Shown piece by piece: positions 55,516 through 64,000 of a DNA stretch of 64,000 nt. The notes below the pieces were generated by a model that saw only the letters and a program-made list of their open reading frames with translations, was not told the origin of the DNA and searched no databases. The stretch is from contig CANNAM010000002.1 in NCBI GenBank assembly GCA_947502595.1, positions 1 to 64,000 of the forward strand, in the 5' to 3' direction. Both the position numbers and the translations under genes were made by a program. How positions within the stretch are numbered: position 1 is the first letter of the stretch; the number at the start of each line of letters is the position of its first letter. The DNA is from an uncultured Marinicella sp. Lineage in GTDB: Bacteria; Pseudomonadota; Gammaproteobacteria; Xanthomonadales; Marinicellaceae.

Positions 55516-56732
55516 CAGCTGAACAAAAAAGAATTCTGGTGGTCGATGACGAACCAGATATATTACAGCTATTAGAAATTTCATTGACCCGCATGGGTTT
55601 TAAAGTTTACAAGGCCGAGAACTTGGGTTCAGCCAAGTACCAACTTTCTAAAATCACTTTTCACTTGTGTTTATCTGACTTTAAATTGCCCGATGGTTCA
55701 GGCAGTGAATTGGTTGAACATGTGAATCAGAATTACCCCAATACCCCCATCGCGGTCATCACCGCCTTTGGCACCATCAACCACGCTGTTGAAACACTCA
55801 AAAAAGGGGCCTATGACTTCATCACCAAACCCATCAGTTTAGACACGCTCAGACAACTGGTCATCACCGGTTTACAAAAGCATGAAAAGAAGCACGAAAA
55901 CTTGGAGTCCCCATCTTTAGGGATTGAGCTTGAGTATTTTAAACGTTTAGACGAATTAATCAGCAAATATGCACAAAGCAATGTGCCAGTCATCATCTAC
56001 GGTGAAAGTGGCAGCTGGAAAGAAAAAGTGGCTGGTTTGATTCACGAAAACAGTGAATTAAGACGTCATGAAACCACCTTCATTGATTGTGCCGAGTCAC
56101 CCAATGAATTGACTCCTGAACAGCACGGCACATTGATTTACCACAACATCGAGAAACTTAAACCAGAACAACAGACAACATTGATTAAATTCGTTAAATC
56201 ACTGTCAGACCAACAAAGAATCATTGTCACCACCAATTGGAGTGAAGATGAGTTCAAACACTCCTTGGGAGTAAAAAAAGCCTTAATCAGGGCCTTATGT
56301 GTGGGTGAAATTCACACCAAAACCATGTTAGAACTGAAAGACCACTTGAGTGAAATTTGCAAAGCTCGCTTGGAACAACTGGCTGAGTCCTGGAACAAAC
56401 TGCCGTGCAAAATTCACCCAACAGCCATGTCAAAGCTCAAAAACCATGAGTTTCCAGGCAACATGAAAGAGCTGGACTTGGTGTTAGCCAAAGCCGCTGT
56501 CAACTGCCAGAATCAATTGATACGTGAGTGCGATATCCAACTTGAAAACACCGGTTTTCAACCTCAATTGAACAAAGAGATGAATTTAGAAAAATACATC
56601 GAAGACATTGAGATCCGCGAAATAACCAACGCCTTGGCAAAAACCAACAACAACAAAACCAAAGCCGCTGATCTATTGGGCATCAGCTTTCGTGCCCTGC
56701 GCTATAAAATCAAAAAACTGGGTATCGACTGA
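55512..56732 (+). CDS. NtrC/PilR-like response regulator with a degenerate AAA+ domain
   Basis: The receiver domain (1-120) is intact: Asp12/13, phospho-acceptor Asp56, Thr84 and Lys106. The middle domain has lost what a sigma-54 activator needs. Walker A reads GESGSWKE (164-171), the segment that would hold GAFTGA is missing between IDCAESPNEL and GTLIYHNIEK, and Walker B has no DE. The C-terminal Fis-type HTH (TKAADLLGISFRALRYKIKKLG) is complete. At 406 residues it is about 40-50 shorter than typical NtrC proteins. It probably binds DNA without using ATP to activate sigma-54. No partner histidine kinase is adjacent. Confidence 0.88.
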   Translation: MTAEQKRILVVDDEPDILQLLEISLTRMGFKVYKAENLGSAKYQLSKITFHLCLSDFKLPDGSGSELVEHVNQNYPNTPIAVITAFGTINHAVETLKKGAYDFITKPISLDTLRQLVITGLQKHEKKHENLESPSLGIELEYFKRLDELISKYAQSNVPVIIYGESGSWKEKVAGLIHENSELRRHETTFIDCAESPNELTPEQHGTLIYHNIEKLKPEQQTTLIKFVKSLSDQQRIIVTTNWSEDEFKHSLGVKKALIRALCVGEIHTKTMLELKDHLSEICKARLEQLAESWNKLPCKIHPTAMSKLKNHEFPGNMKELDLVLAKAAVNCQNQLIRECDIQLENTGFQPQLNKEMNLEKYIEDIEIREITNALAKTNNNKTKAADLLGISFRALRYKIKKLGID

Positions 56733-56863
56733 CTGTTGTTTTGTGCTGACTTGCCATTCTAAAGTGGTTCATAATGGCTTATAAAACCAGCCAGTTTATT
56801 ATTTTAAGTCGCAGATAAATTATGTGATAATGTTTTATATCAACTTAACTAACTAAGAATTAA

Positions 56864-57730
56864 ATGACTGATAAAAAAATCGAACACATCATTGCGCCCA
56901 GAGAAAGGGATTTGGGCGGCTTCACGGTTAAACGCATCCTGCCAGTGGTTAAACAAAAAATGATTGGTCCTTGGATCTTTTTCGACCACATGGGACCGGC
57001 TGATTTTCCAGCAGGCCAAGGCATCAATGTCAGACCACACCCGCACATCAACTTGGCCACAGTGACCTATTTATTCGCCGGTGAGATTTGGCACCGGGAC
57101 TCTTTAGGCTCCAATGAACCAATCCTGCCAGGAGACATTAACTTGATGGTCGCTGGCAAAGGCATTGTTCACTCTGAACGAGAAAGGGCTGAAGTGCATC
57201 AACAAGACCATCATTTGGATGGTTTGCAATTGTGGATGGCTTTGCCTGAAGCAGATGAAGAGATTGAACCTGCTTTTTACCACCATGACAGTGCTGAAAT
57301 TCCAAGCACAGATTTAAATGGTGTACCAGTGCGGGTGATGATGGGCTCAGCTTATGGCTTAACCTCACCAGTAAAGACTTTCGCAGATACCATCTATATA
57401 GAAGCCACTTTACAAGCAGGACAAAGCCTGCTGCTGCCTGCCGCTCAAGAGCGTGGACTGTACGTGGCCAACGGCCAGGTTACCATTGATGACCAAGCAA
57501 TAGACAGTTTTCACATGGCGGTGTTGTCAGGTGCTGAAGTGCGCATCACTGCCACTACAGGAAACACCCGAATCGCAATGATTGGTGGTGATCCAGTTGG
57601 CCCACGTTTTATAGAATGGAATTTCGTGTCCAGCCGCAAGGAACGCATTGAACAGGCCAAAGATGATTGGCGCCATCAGCGTTTTGCTCAAGTACCTGGT
57701 GATAACGAAGAGTTTATCCCACTACCCTAA
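56864..57730 (+). CDS. Pirin family protein
   Basis: The 288-residue protein has the double-cupin pirin fold: [23 protein letters not shown], the metal-binding [15 protein letters not shown], and GKGIVHSER with the later metal-binding Glu. It ends with [22 protein letters not shown], typical of pirins. Some members have quercetinase activity or act as redox sensors. Its last nine bases overlap the convergent patatin gene. Confidence 0.94.
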   Translation: MTDKKIEHIIAPRERDLGGFTVKRILPVVKQKMIGPWIFFDHMGPADFPAGQGINVRPHPHINLATVTYLFAGEIWHRDSLGSNEPILPGDINLMVAGKGIVHSERERAEVHQQDHHLDGLQLWMALPEADEEIEPAFYHHDSAEIPSTDLNGVPVRVMMGSAYGLTSPVKTFADTIYIEATLQAGQSLLLPAAQERGLYVANGQVTIDDQAIDSFHMAVLSGAEVRITATTGNTRIAMIGGDPVGPRFIEWNFVSSRKERIEQAKDDWRHQRFAQVPGDNEEFIPLP

Positions 57731-58843
57731 AAACGCTTTGATCTCGGCAGCTTGTTTCAGTGCATCTTGATAACCCAGTTCAATCAAGGCTTTGGTATAA
57801 CTGGGTTCAAACAACAAATAACTCGGCATGCGCCAATCTTTGCCCCAGCCCCCAATCATTTTCAACAGTGATTTCACGGGCTTAGGGATGCAGTGCGCGT
57901 GTGCCTGAGTGATGTCTCTGACATCTACACTGGGTTTAATGACCAATGTCTCAATCGGCTTTAAATGGGTTTGTGATTGAGCCGATTTTGGCATCAAGCC
58001 GAGGGTTTGATTGATGCGTTGTAAGCGTGATAAATCAGCCAATAAGGTGTCCATAAAAATGGTGTCCAACATGTATCCGCCCAACTCACCCATACTGGGG
58101 TAATCGCCAGCTTCTTGTGGGACATTGATGGGACTTTCATCGCGGGTACCTATCACCAAAATACGTTCAGCACCCAAGTGGATGGCCGGTGACAAGGGCG
58201 CTGAATTGCGCAGGCCACCGTCACCGTAATATTCATGGTCAATCAATTGTGCTGGAAACAAAAACGGCAAAGCAGTGGAAGCCATGATGTGTGCCACCTT
58301 GATTTTTTGTGGCAAACCAACCCGGCGGGTGCGGTGCCAAGGTATGACGGCATCATTGGCTTGGTAAAAACATTTAGCCACTGCCGTATCGTAGGATGAT
58401 GCAGCTATCGACAAACCTGTCAACGCACCTGTATCAATAGCCACTTGGATTTTATCTAATTGCAATTCACGGCTCAACAACTCAGCCAACGGTGCATTGT
58501 CTAACAACGACTTCGGCGGCCTAACTCCTAAACGTCCAAACAACAATGAACCAAGCACTTGTGCCATGGTTTTGAAAATTTGCCGGCCATCGGTGCGGTA
58601 CACATCGGCACAGTGAATGGTTGACCAAAAATGATTGAGTCTGGCTGCACCGTGACTTTGGTCTTGGGCGTGAGATGCCATCACCACCGCGTTGATGGCC
58701 CCGGCAGAAGTACCATTGACTATTGGAAAACGAAAGCCATCAGGCATAAATGCCATGATGGCCTTAATCACCCCAACCTGGTAAGCACCACGCGCTCCAC
58801 CACCGGGTAACATCAAGGCTGTTTTGTTGTTATCACTTTGCAT
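57722..58843 (-). CDS. Patatin-like phospholipase
   Basis: The 373-residue protein has the patatin signatures: the oxyanion loop GGGARG (14-19), the nucleophile motif GTSAG (44-48) and the catalytic Asp in [11 protein letters not shown]. It has no clear signal peptide and is probably a cytoplasmic or membrane-associated lipid acyl hydrolase of the RssA/YjjU type. The C-terminal third has a long helical region specific to bacterial members. It converges on the pirin gene with a nine-base overlap. Confidence 0.93.
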   Translation of the reverse strand: MQSDNNKTALMLPGGGARGAYQVGVIKAIMAFMPDGFRFPIVNGTSAGAINAVVMASHAQDQSHGAARLNHFWSTIHCADVYRTDGRQIFKTMAQVLGSLLFGRLGVRPPKSLLDNAPLAELLSRELQLDKIQVAIDTGALTGLSIAASSYDTAVAKCFYQANDAVIPWHRTRRVGLPQKIKVAHIMASTALPFLFPAQLIDHEYYGDGGLRNSAPLSPAIHLGAERILVIGTRDESPINVPQEAGDYPSMGELGGYMLDTIFMDTLLADLSRLQRINQTLGLMPKSAQSQTHLKPIETLVIKPSVDVRDITQAHAHCIPKPVKSLLKMIGGWGKDWRMPSYLLFEPSYTKALIELGYQDALKQAAEIKAFLG

Positions 58844-58920
58844 GTTGACTATTATAAATGTTTTTCAGGCTATGATTTGCTATAGTGAATTGGTTAGTTA
58901 TTTTAATCGCAATACCAATT

Positions 58921-59802
58921 ATGAGCTCAAATTCTAAACTGACATACTTTTTAATAGGATTATCAGGTCTTTTCCTCAGCAACGTGGCCTGCACCATCAA
59001 CGCCAAATCCCCACCAGCTCCACTTAACCAACTGCCATTCCAAGTTGCTACAGTAAACCCTCAAGTGAGTTTCAAAACAGTGACACAACTGACCAGCTTA
59101 CAACCCCAGCATAAAATTGCTTATGGTAAGGATCCACTACAATATGGTCTGTTGTGGCAAGCAGCAAACCAATCAAACAAACCCTTAATTGTAATGGTCC
59201 ATGGCGGCTGTTGGCTCAATGCATTTGGGGTTGATCACACTTACCCTTTGGCGAGCGCATTATCCCAAGCCGGATTTCCAGTTTGGTCATTGGAATACCG
59301 ACGAACTGGCGATACCGGTGGCGGCTGGCCGGGCAGTTTTGCAGACATCAAACTGGCTTTAAATCAATTGAGTCTTTTAAAAAATCACCAGATTAATGTA
59401 AATGAGGTTGTTCTCATGGGACATTCTGCCGGCGGGCACTTGGCCTTGTTGGCTGCCAGTGAAATGAATCACAGCACTTTTAAACAAGTTTTTGGTTTAG
59501 CAGCCATCACTGACATCAGTCGATATGCCTTAGGTAATAACAGCTGCCAACAAGCTACCACGTCATTCATGGCAGGGCTACCTAATGAACGCAGCCATGC
59601 ATTTCAAACTGCCAACTTAATCTACCGCAAATTACCAGACAATGTCACCTTGCTGCATGGCGATGCCGATCAAATTGTACCCACCACACAGTCTCAACTG
59701 CCTGATGTAACCACTGAAATTATCCCAGAGGCCGGTCATTTCGACTGGATACACCCAGGCTCACCCGCATTCAAGCGCTTGCTCGAACTGCTGTCAGACT
59801 GA
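58921..59802 (+). CDS. Exported alpha/beta hydrolase (esterase-like)
   Basis: I start at ATG 58921 (MSSNSKLTYFLIGLSGLF); an upstream GTG at 58885 is possible. A signal sequence precedes a Cys (SNVAC) that is not a canonical lipobox. The mature enzyme has the oxyanion motif MVHGGCW, the nucleophile GHSAGGHLALLA, the acid in LHGDADQIVP and the His in IPEAGHFDW, so the triad is complete. It resembles carboxylesterase/lipase-like and kynurenine-formamidase-like hydrolases. The substrate is unknown. Confidence 0.85.
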   Translation: MSSNSKLTYFLIGLSGLFLSNVACTINAKSPPAPLNQLPFQVATVNPQVSFKTVTQLTSLQPQHKIAYGKDPLQYGLLWQAANQSNKPLIVMVHGGCWLNAFGVDHTYPLASALSQAGFPVWSLEYRRTGDTGGGWPGSFADIKLALNQLSLLKNHQINVNEVVLMGHSAGGHLALLAASEMNHSTFKQVFGLAAITDISRYALGNNSCQQATTSFMAGLPNERSHAFQTANLIYRKLPDNVTLLHGDADQIVPTTQSQLPDVTTEIIPEAGHFDWIHPGSPAFKRLLELLSD

Positions 59803-60072
59803 TTCAATTTTGTCCCATTGCGTACCTTTAACCATTACTTATCAGTGCCTAACTTGGCAAGATAACTGTTATTTGCTGTGTAGCCTTGCACCTAAAAACA
59901 TTGTCTTTGTAATGGTATTTTACAAAAATATAACTGTTCACATTATCCCATCAGTGGATTGTCATGTATACTCATACTGTGTGCTGTGCTGCTAACGATT
60001 AACAGTTGTATGATTGATTGATAATTGGGTTCGCAGTGAGTCAATTTACCCCATATATGTTAGTGTGTATTT

Positions 60073-61059
60073 ATGAAAAAAATCCAAACTTTACTGCTCG
60101 CAGTACTTATTTCATCGTTGTTGGCAGCTTGTGTCAATCAACCCACCGATGTCAAATCAGAGTCTGTTAAACCTGAGCCGGTTAAACCTGAACCAGTTAA
60201 ACCTGAACCAGTTAAACCTGAACCAGTTAAACCTGAGCCGGTTAAGCCTGAGCCGGTTATACCTGAGCCGGTTATACCTGAGCCGGTTAAACCTGAACCG
60301 GTTAAACCTGAACCAGTTAAACCTGAGCCGGTTAAGCCTGAGCCGGTTAAGCCTGAGCCGGTTATACCTGAGCCGGTTAAACCTGAACCGGTTAAACCTG
60401 AACCGGTTAAACCTGAACCAGTTAAGCCTGAGCCCGTTAAGCCAGTATCAAGCGCTTATTTGTCTGGCAACATCACCTTAGACCAATCAAAACTCAGTCG
60501 CCAGAATGCAGAAGTGAGTAACACCATAGTGTATTTTGAACCCAACGACACCAACACTGTGCAGAACATAGCGCCAACCAACAAAGTAATATCTACACAG
60601 AATAAACGCTTTGTGCCCAGTGTGCTGGCTGTCACCGCTGGCAGTGAAATCAGTTTTCCAAATATGGATCGAATCTTACACAATGTTTTTTCAGTCTCAC
60701 CATTGAGCGAATTTGACCTAGGCCTTTATTCTGCAGGAACCACTAAATCGGTTAAATTTGATGAACCTGGGATTATCTATGTTCACTGCAATGTTCATCA
60801 TTCCATGCAGGCTGATATTTTAGTGTTAAACACACCTTATTTTACCCAAGTAGACAGCAACGGTCATTTTACCCTCAATGACTTACCAAATACCGCCGGC
60901 ACTTTGAAAATATGGCACCCCAGAGGCAACATCACCAGTTTGGTTCTGGACCAACAAAACAACATTGATAACATCAATCAAACCTTGGTGATAACCAGGC
61001 CAAAAGTACCTAAGCACAGCAACAAATTTGGGCAATCTTACCGACCCACGAGAGACTGA
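60073..61059 (+). CDS. Cupredoxin-domain lipoprotein with an (xKPEP) repeat linker
   Basis: The protein opens with a lipoprotein signal (LLAVLISSLLAAC), so it is anchored by Cys near residue 20. An 18-unit V-[KI]-P-E-P repeat (about residues 32-121) forms a long extended stalk. A cupredoxin domain follows with the type-1 copper ligands in ILHNVF and VHCNVHHSMQADI (His, Cys, His, Met) and a C-terminal Ig-like part (VDSNGHFTLNDLP). Similar proteins are often labelled methylamine-utilisation-like. The gene is followed after four bases by the kinase gene. The copper site may sense redox state or carry electrons (inference). Confidence 0.85.
   Translation: MKKIQTLLLAVLISSLLAACVNQPTDVKSESVKPEPVKPEPVKPEPVKPEPVKPEPVKPEPVIPEPVIPEPVKPEPVKPEPVKPEPVKPEPVKPEPVIPEPVKPEPVKPEPVKPEPVKPEPVKPVSSAYLSGNITLDQSKLSRQNAEVSNTIVYFEPNDTNTVQNIAPTNKVISTQNKRFVPSVLAVTAGSEISFPNMDRILHNVFSVSPLSEFDLGLYSAGTTKSVKFDEPGIIYVHCNVHHSMQADILVLNTPYFTQVDSNGHFTLNDLPNTAGTLKIWHPRGNITSLVLDQQNNIDNINQTLVITRPKVPKHSNKFGQSYRPTRD
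60166..60435 (+). repeat. 18 tandem copies of a 15-bp unit within the cupredoxin gene
   Basis: The unit is close to GTTAAACCTGAACCG, with GTTAAG and GTTATA variants, repeated 18 times without spacers. It encodes V-K-P-E-P or V-I-P-E-P. All variants keep the frame. Unit number is likely to vary among strains by slippage. Confidence 0.9.
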
Positions 61060-61063
61060 AATC

Positions 61064-63061
61064 ATGGCCAATAAGACCGGGCTTAAATTAAGCACTAAAC
61101 TCACGTTGATGACTGCATTTTTAATCACTTTAACGGTGTTGGTTTCTGTATTCATCACTTTGTATTATGGCAACCGAATAGCTGAAGAGTCGATCAACAA
61201 AAAACTCAACGGCAGCCAATTAATTCAACAAGAGTTCAATCAACAAAAACTGCGTCAGCTCGAATTGGTTTCATTGGTGGTGGCATCCGACCCTGCCTTT
61301 GTGGCGTATGTGGCACAAACCATTTTTGACCTTGAAAATGGTCAACAGGCTGACGTTGCCTCGATTGCTGACCTGCTGCTAGAACGCAAGCAACAGTATG
61401 GTTTTGATGTGGCTTTCATCGTCTCAGTTGATGGTGAACAAATTGCCCGGTCAGATCAAGCCATGGCTGCTGCAAGAGACTTAAGCGCAGCACCGTTGCT
61501 GCAAAATGCCATGCAGCAACTGCTACCAGTCAGCGGTTACTGGCGCGACCAACAGTCTATTTATCAAGCAGCTGTGGTGCCTTTAGCCCGAGGCAGAAAC
61601 CTGGTTGGCTTCCTGGTCACTGGATTAACTGTTGATGACCAACTAAGTAATGACATTGCTAAATTAACTGGCACTGAAGTACTTATTTTGGCCAAGCAAG
61701 ACCAACATTTTACCAGCATTGCCAGCACCCTCGACTTAGACAATAACAACAGTTTGATGGAAAAAATCAATGACCAACAAAGCATCACCACTGGTCAACA
61801 GTTTAACCTAACTGTCAATAATTTAAACTTAGCCAACAGGCTGAATCCACTGACTGAGTTGAATCAACACAGTTACTATATTTTAAATGGCGTATCAGTG
61901 ACACAAGCATTGGCACCATTCATACAAACCAGGAATATATTGGTCGCCGTAGGATTGGGCATCATTGTGCTTTCGCTGTTAATCGCTCGCATGTTTGTTA
62001 ACCAATCATTGGCACCATTGAGCCAAATATCTGCGGCCACACGACAATTTTCTTACGGTAATTATGCTGCCAAGTTCCCTGAAAAAGTGAGTGGCGATTT
62101 GAGTGACCTCAGCGGCTCAATCACCCAGCTCATGCAAAACCTCAGAGGCAAAGATGCTTTGGCAGCACATATGGTGGAATTGAGTAAAAAATCACATCAT
62201 GTGGTTGATAAATTACACAACCCAGAGAAGGTCATCATTGAGCCGGGTAAGATCATCAATAAGCGTTTTGAAATCATTAAGAATATTGGTGTCGGTGGAA
62301 TGGGTGCTGTGTTTCAGGCCTATGACCAAGACCTTGAAGAAATTGTGGCTTTAAAAGTACTGAAAACCCAACAAGCTGATGCTGCGGAAATTGCTCAACT
62401 TAAAGATGAAATCAAAGTAGCACGGCGCATTTCTCACCCCAATGTGGTGCGCATCCATGATTTTGGCCAGCTGGCCAGCAATGTATTTATTTCAATGGAA
62501 TTTGTGCAGGGTTATACCCTTGAACAGCTGTTGAAGTATGCCAAAAAGTTACGTCCACTGGCGGCCAAGCATGCAGCCATTCACATTTGTGAAGGCCTCA
62601 AAGCTGCCCATGATGCAGGTGTGGTCCACAAGGATTTGAAACCGGCCAACATCATCGTTGAACTGGATTCTTCCATTAAACTGATGGATTTTGGAATAGC
62701 CGATATTGACAGCGTCATCAGCGCCAAACGATCCGATGCTTTGGTTGGTGGTACAGCTGCCTACATTGCACCAGAACAAGCTTTAGGCAAAGGGGCTGAT
62801 GAGCGGACCGATATTTATACACTGGGCATCCTGCTGATGGAAATGTTCATAGGCCAACGCCCATTCTATGCCACCAGTGATGAAGACTTGATGATGAAAC
62901 AAGTCAACGAAGAACCGCTGCCAATTTCTTACCAATGGGCCGATGCGCCTGAGGCACTGGAGAAACTGATTCAAAGTTGTTTGGCCAAATCACCTAAAGA
63001 CCGACCACAATCAGTACAACTGGTGCTCAGCCAACTCAAACAAATTAAATTCGACAGTTAA
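61064..63061 (+). CDS. Membrane sensor Ser/Thr protein kinase (Cache-HAMP-PknB type)
   Basis: I start at ATG 61064 after GAGAG, four bases past the cupredoxin stop. The 665-residue protein has a first membrane helix (about 13-37), a large periplasmic Cache-like sensor (about 38-290), a second helix (about 291-312), a HAMP-like linker (about 313-365) and a kinase domain from about 402. Kinase motifs are complete: GVGGMGAVF, the ATP lysine in ALKVLK, HKDLKPANI, MDFGIAD and APEQALGKG. It should relay a periplasmic signal, possibly from the cupredoxin partner, to cytoplasmic phosphorylation targets. Ser/Thr kinases of this layout are less common than histidine kinases in gammaproteobacteria. Confidence 0.9.
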   Translation: MANKTGLKLSTKLTLMTAFLITLTVLVSVFITLYYGNRIAEESINKKLNGSQLIQQEFNQQKLRQLELVSLVVASDPAFVAYVAQTIFDLENGQQADVASIADLLLERKQQYGFDVAFIVSVDGEQIARSDQAMAAARDLSAAPLLQNAMQQLLPVSGYWRDQQSIYQAAVVPLARGRNLVGFLVTGLTVDDQLSNDIAKLTGTEVLILAKQDQHFTSIASTLDLDNNNSLMEKINDQQSITTGQQFNLTVNNLNLANRLNPLTELNQHSYYILNGVSVTQALAPFIQTRNILVAVGLGIIVLSLLIARMFVNQSLAPLSQISAATRQFSYGNYAAKFPEKVSGDLSDLSGSITQLMQNLRGKDALAAHMVELSKKSHHVVDKLHNPEKVIIEPGKIINKRFEIIKNIGVGGMGAVFQAYDQDLEEIVALKVLKTQQADAAEIAQLKDEIKVARRISHPNVVRIHDFGQLASNVFISMEFVQGYTLEQLLKYAKKLRPLAAKHAAIHICEGLKAAHDAGVVHKDLKPANIIVELDSSIKLMDFGIADIDSVISAKRSDALVGGTAAYIAPEQALGKGADERTDIYTLGILLMEMFIGQRPFYATSDEDLMMKQVNEEPLPISYQWADAPEALEKLIQSCLAKSPKDRPQSVQLVLSQLKQIKFDS

Positions 63062-63187
63062 TTAAGGTGGCTCTGAGCAATACAATATACCCCTGGCTTA
63101 CAGCAATTTTCAAGGTCAAGACGGATGATGGAAGAGCCAGTCATTCCCCCTCAACAACATCCACCGCAGAGATTGGAAATTGCTATA

Positions 63188-63201
63188 AGCCCCGCAGGGC
63201 T
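63188..63201. terminator. Short hairpin between kinase and globin genes
   Basis: AGCCC and GGGCT form a small GC stem followed by ATTTATT on the plus strand. It lies between convergent genes and could act as a weak terminator. Confidence 0.35.
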
Positions 63202-63216
63202 ATTTATTAAAGTGCT

Positions 63217-63639
63217 TTATTCGTAGGTGATGTCTTCACGCATGGGTGCAAAAATAGCCAGCACTTTATTTTGTAACCTAAAGGGCACTTCAGCAGCTTC
63301 CATCGCCAAGATAAACTCCTCGACAAAAATATCAAACTCTGAATACTTGATGTCCATACCACTGTGAGTCTCTACCATGTCTAAGCCTTCATACTTACAC
63401 GGACCACCTGTTTCCATGCAAATTTGGTTAACAATTTTAGGGTGTAAATCTTCACGTACGGTATCGACGAATAGAAAATCAATTTTTGGGTTGGTCAGAA
63501 CCCTGTCCAATAAGTTTTTGGTGATGGACTCTATAGTCTGCTGACCACCCAATTGTTCATACAAGGTTTCTTCAGCAATCGCTGTAGTAAAACTGAGCAG
63601 TAAAACGGCTGAACACAATATTGTTTTGATGGCTTTCAT
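63217..63639 (-). CDS. Exported group 1 truncated haemoglobin
   Basis: The 140-residue protein has a clear signal peptide (about 1-22, ending IAEE) before a truncated-haemoglobin domain: TLYEQLGGQQTIESI, LDRVLTNPKIDFLF, QICMETGGPCKYEGLDMVETHSG and VLAIFAPMREDI. The His in VETHSG is the expected proximal haem ligand. A signal peptide is unusual because most members are cytoplasmic. It lies two bases after the DUF3034 gene on the same strand and faces the cupredoxin-kinase pair. Confidence 0.9.
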   Translation of the reverse strand: MKAIKTILCSAVLLLSFTTAIAEETLYEQLGGQQTIESITKNLLDRVLTNPKIDFLFVDTVREDLHPKIVNQICMETGGPCKYEGLDMVETHSGMDIKYSEFDIFVEEFILAMEAAEVPFRLQNKVLAIFAPMREDITYE

Positions 63640-63641
63640 GA

Positions 63642-64000
63642 TTAAAAACTCCCGTTGATGGATAAGTACAGACCTTGCTGGTCTTGTAGGGTACCAACTG
63701 TACCAAGATCGACATAAGCTGCAACCACCGACACATGTCGATTAGGCACCCAAGCCACAAACACGTCTCGCCAATGGTCTTCACTGGCAAAACTCAAATT
63801 AGACCGTTTTTGACGAAAATCAAAACCGATGGCCCAGCTTTTATTTAAAAACAAACCCAATGAAGCCTCTGCGTTGATGTGTCGGTTACCAAGGTCACCG
63901 CCGAACCCCAACAATCCCAATTCATTGCCCGCGGTCGAGCGAAGCGTAAGTGTGCTGAATCCATTGAACCCCCAAGGGTTACCCAAAAATAATTTAGTGG
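63642..64000 (-). CDS. DUF3034 family outer-membrane-like protein, partial
   Basis: Only the C-terminal part of about 119 residues is inside the window; the frame is open to the right edge. Recognisable family stretches are LFLGNPWGFNGFSTLTL, GLLGFGGDLGNRHINAEAS, FVAWVPNRHVSVVAAYVDLGT and QQGLYLSINGSF. Alternating beta strands with an aromatic C-terminus suggest an outer-membrane barrel. The globin gene follows after two bases. DUF3034, globin and cupredoxin genes also recur together in related bacteria, by recollection and not checked here. Confidence 0.85.
   Translation of the reverse strand, partial: TKLFLGNPWGFNGFSTLTLRSTAGNELGLLGFGGDLGNRHINAEASLGLFLNKSWAIGFDFRQKRSNLSFASEDHWRDVFVAWVPNRHVSVVAAYVDLGTVGTLQDQQGLYLSINGSF

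Noticed and set aside
60166-60435. Regular repeats that might suggest a CRISPR array
   Set aside because: The 15-base units are contiguous with no unique spacers and code for a proline-rich stalk.
60131-60481. An alternative plus-strand frame made of Leu/Asn/Gln repeats
   Set aside because: It is the out-of-frame reading of the 15-bp repeat inside the cupredoxin lipoprotein gene, which has a signal peptide and a copper site in the true frame.

Overview
The window looks like chromosomal DNA of a low-GC, marine-type gammaproteobacterium. The TtpC-type TonB cluster, DUF3450, SugE, YaeQ, PyrC, the ATP sulfurylase/APS kinase fusion, and the DUF3034-cupredoxin neighbourhood all fit that group. Several exported proteins end in a short tail of the form I-[FY]-x-[ND]-[GND]-F-[EN]. 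From memory this recalls Marinicella and related Lysobacterales, but the assignment is an inference. No rRNA or tRNA gene, CRISPR array or prophage was recognised.

Layout. 0-8.3 kb is a decaying mobile zone: two broken RAYT-type (REP-associated) transposase genes, each followed at exactly the same distance by the same 19-base palindrome, and one IS110-family element with a structured upstream non-coding segment that could encode its bridge RNA. Among these lie a DUF885 peptidase-like gene, a beta-helix surface protein and an M19 dipeptidase relative that lacks the first metal-binding motif. 8.8-13 kb carries trxC and a DUF1800/DUF1501/c-type cytochrome cluster. 13-31.6 kb is a mosaic of envelope proteins (VPS10-like BNR protein, second beta-helix protein, an Lnt-like N-acyltransferase, an amidase) and housekeeping genes (yaeQ, sugE, pyrC).

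32-42 kb is the most coherent system: seven plus-strand genes (DUF3450, TtpC-like, ExbB, ExbD, TonB, TPR protein, TonB-dependent receptor) diverge from a large exported protein. The gap between them holds two Pho-box-like arrays, one facing each way, which suggests a phosphate-starvation-induced outer-membrane import system with its own energiser. 42.5-51.2 kb holds a broken LamG gene, a sulfotransferase-like gene, a YcaQ-type glycosylase, a repeat-rich gap, a sodium/solute symporter, an LplT-PlsC fusion and methionine gamma-lyase.

51.4-56.7 kb is one operon: a TyrR-like regulator, Sat-CysC, a 5'-3' exonuclease and a response regulator whose AAA+ domain has lost its ATPase motifs. TyrR-box-like palindromes lie between this operon and methionine gamma-lyase. 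56.9-64 kb holds pirin, patatin, an alpha/beta hydrolase and a possible signalling module: a cupredoxin lipoprotein with an 18-unit proline-rich repeat, a Cache-HAMP-Ser/Thr kinase, an exported truncated haemoglobin, and a DUF3034 protein cut by the window edge.
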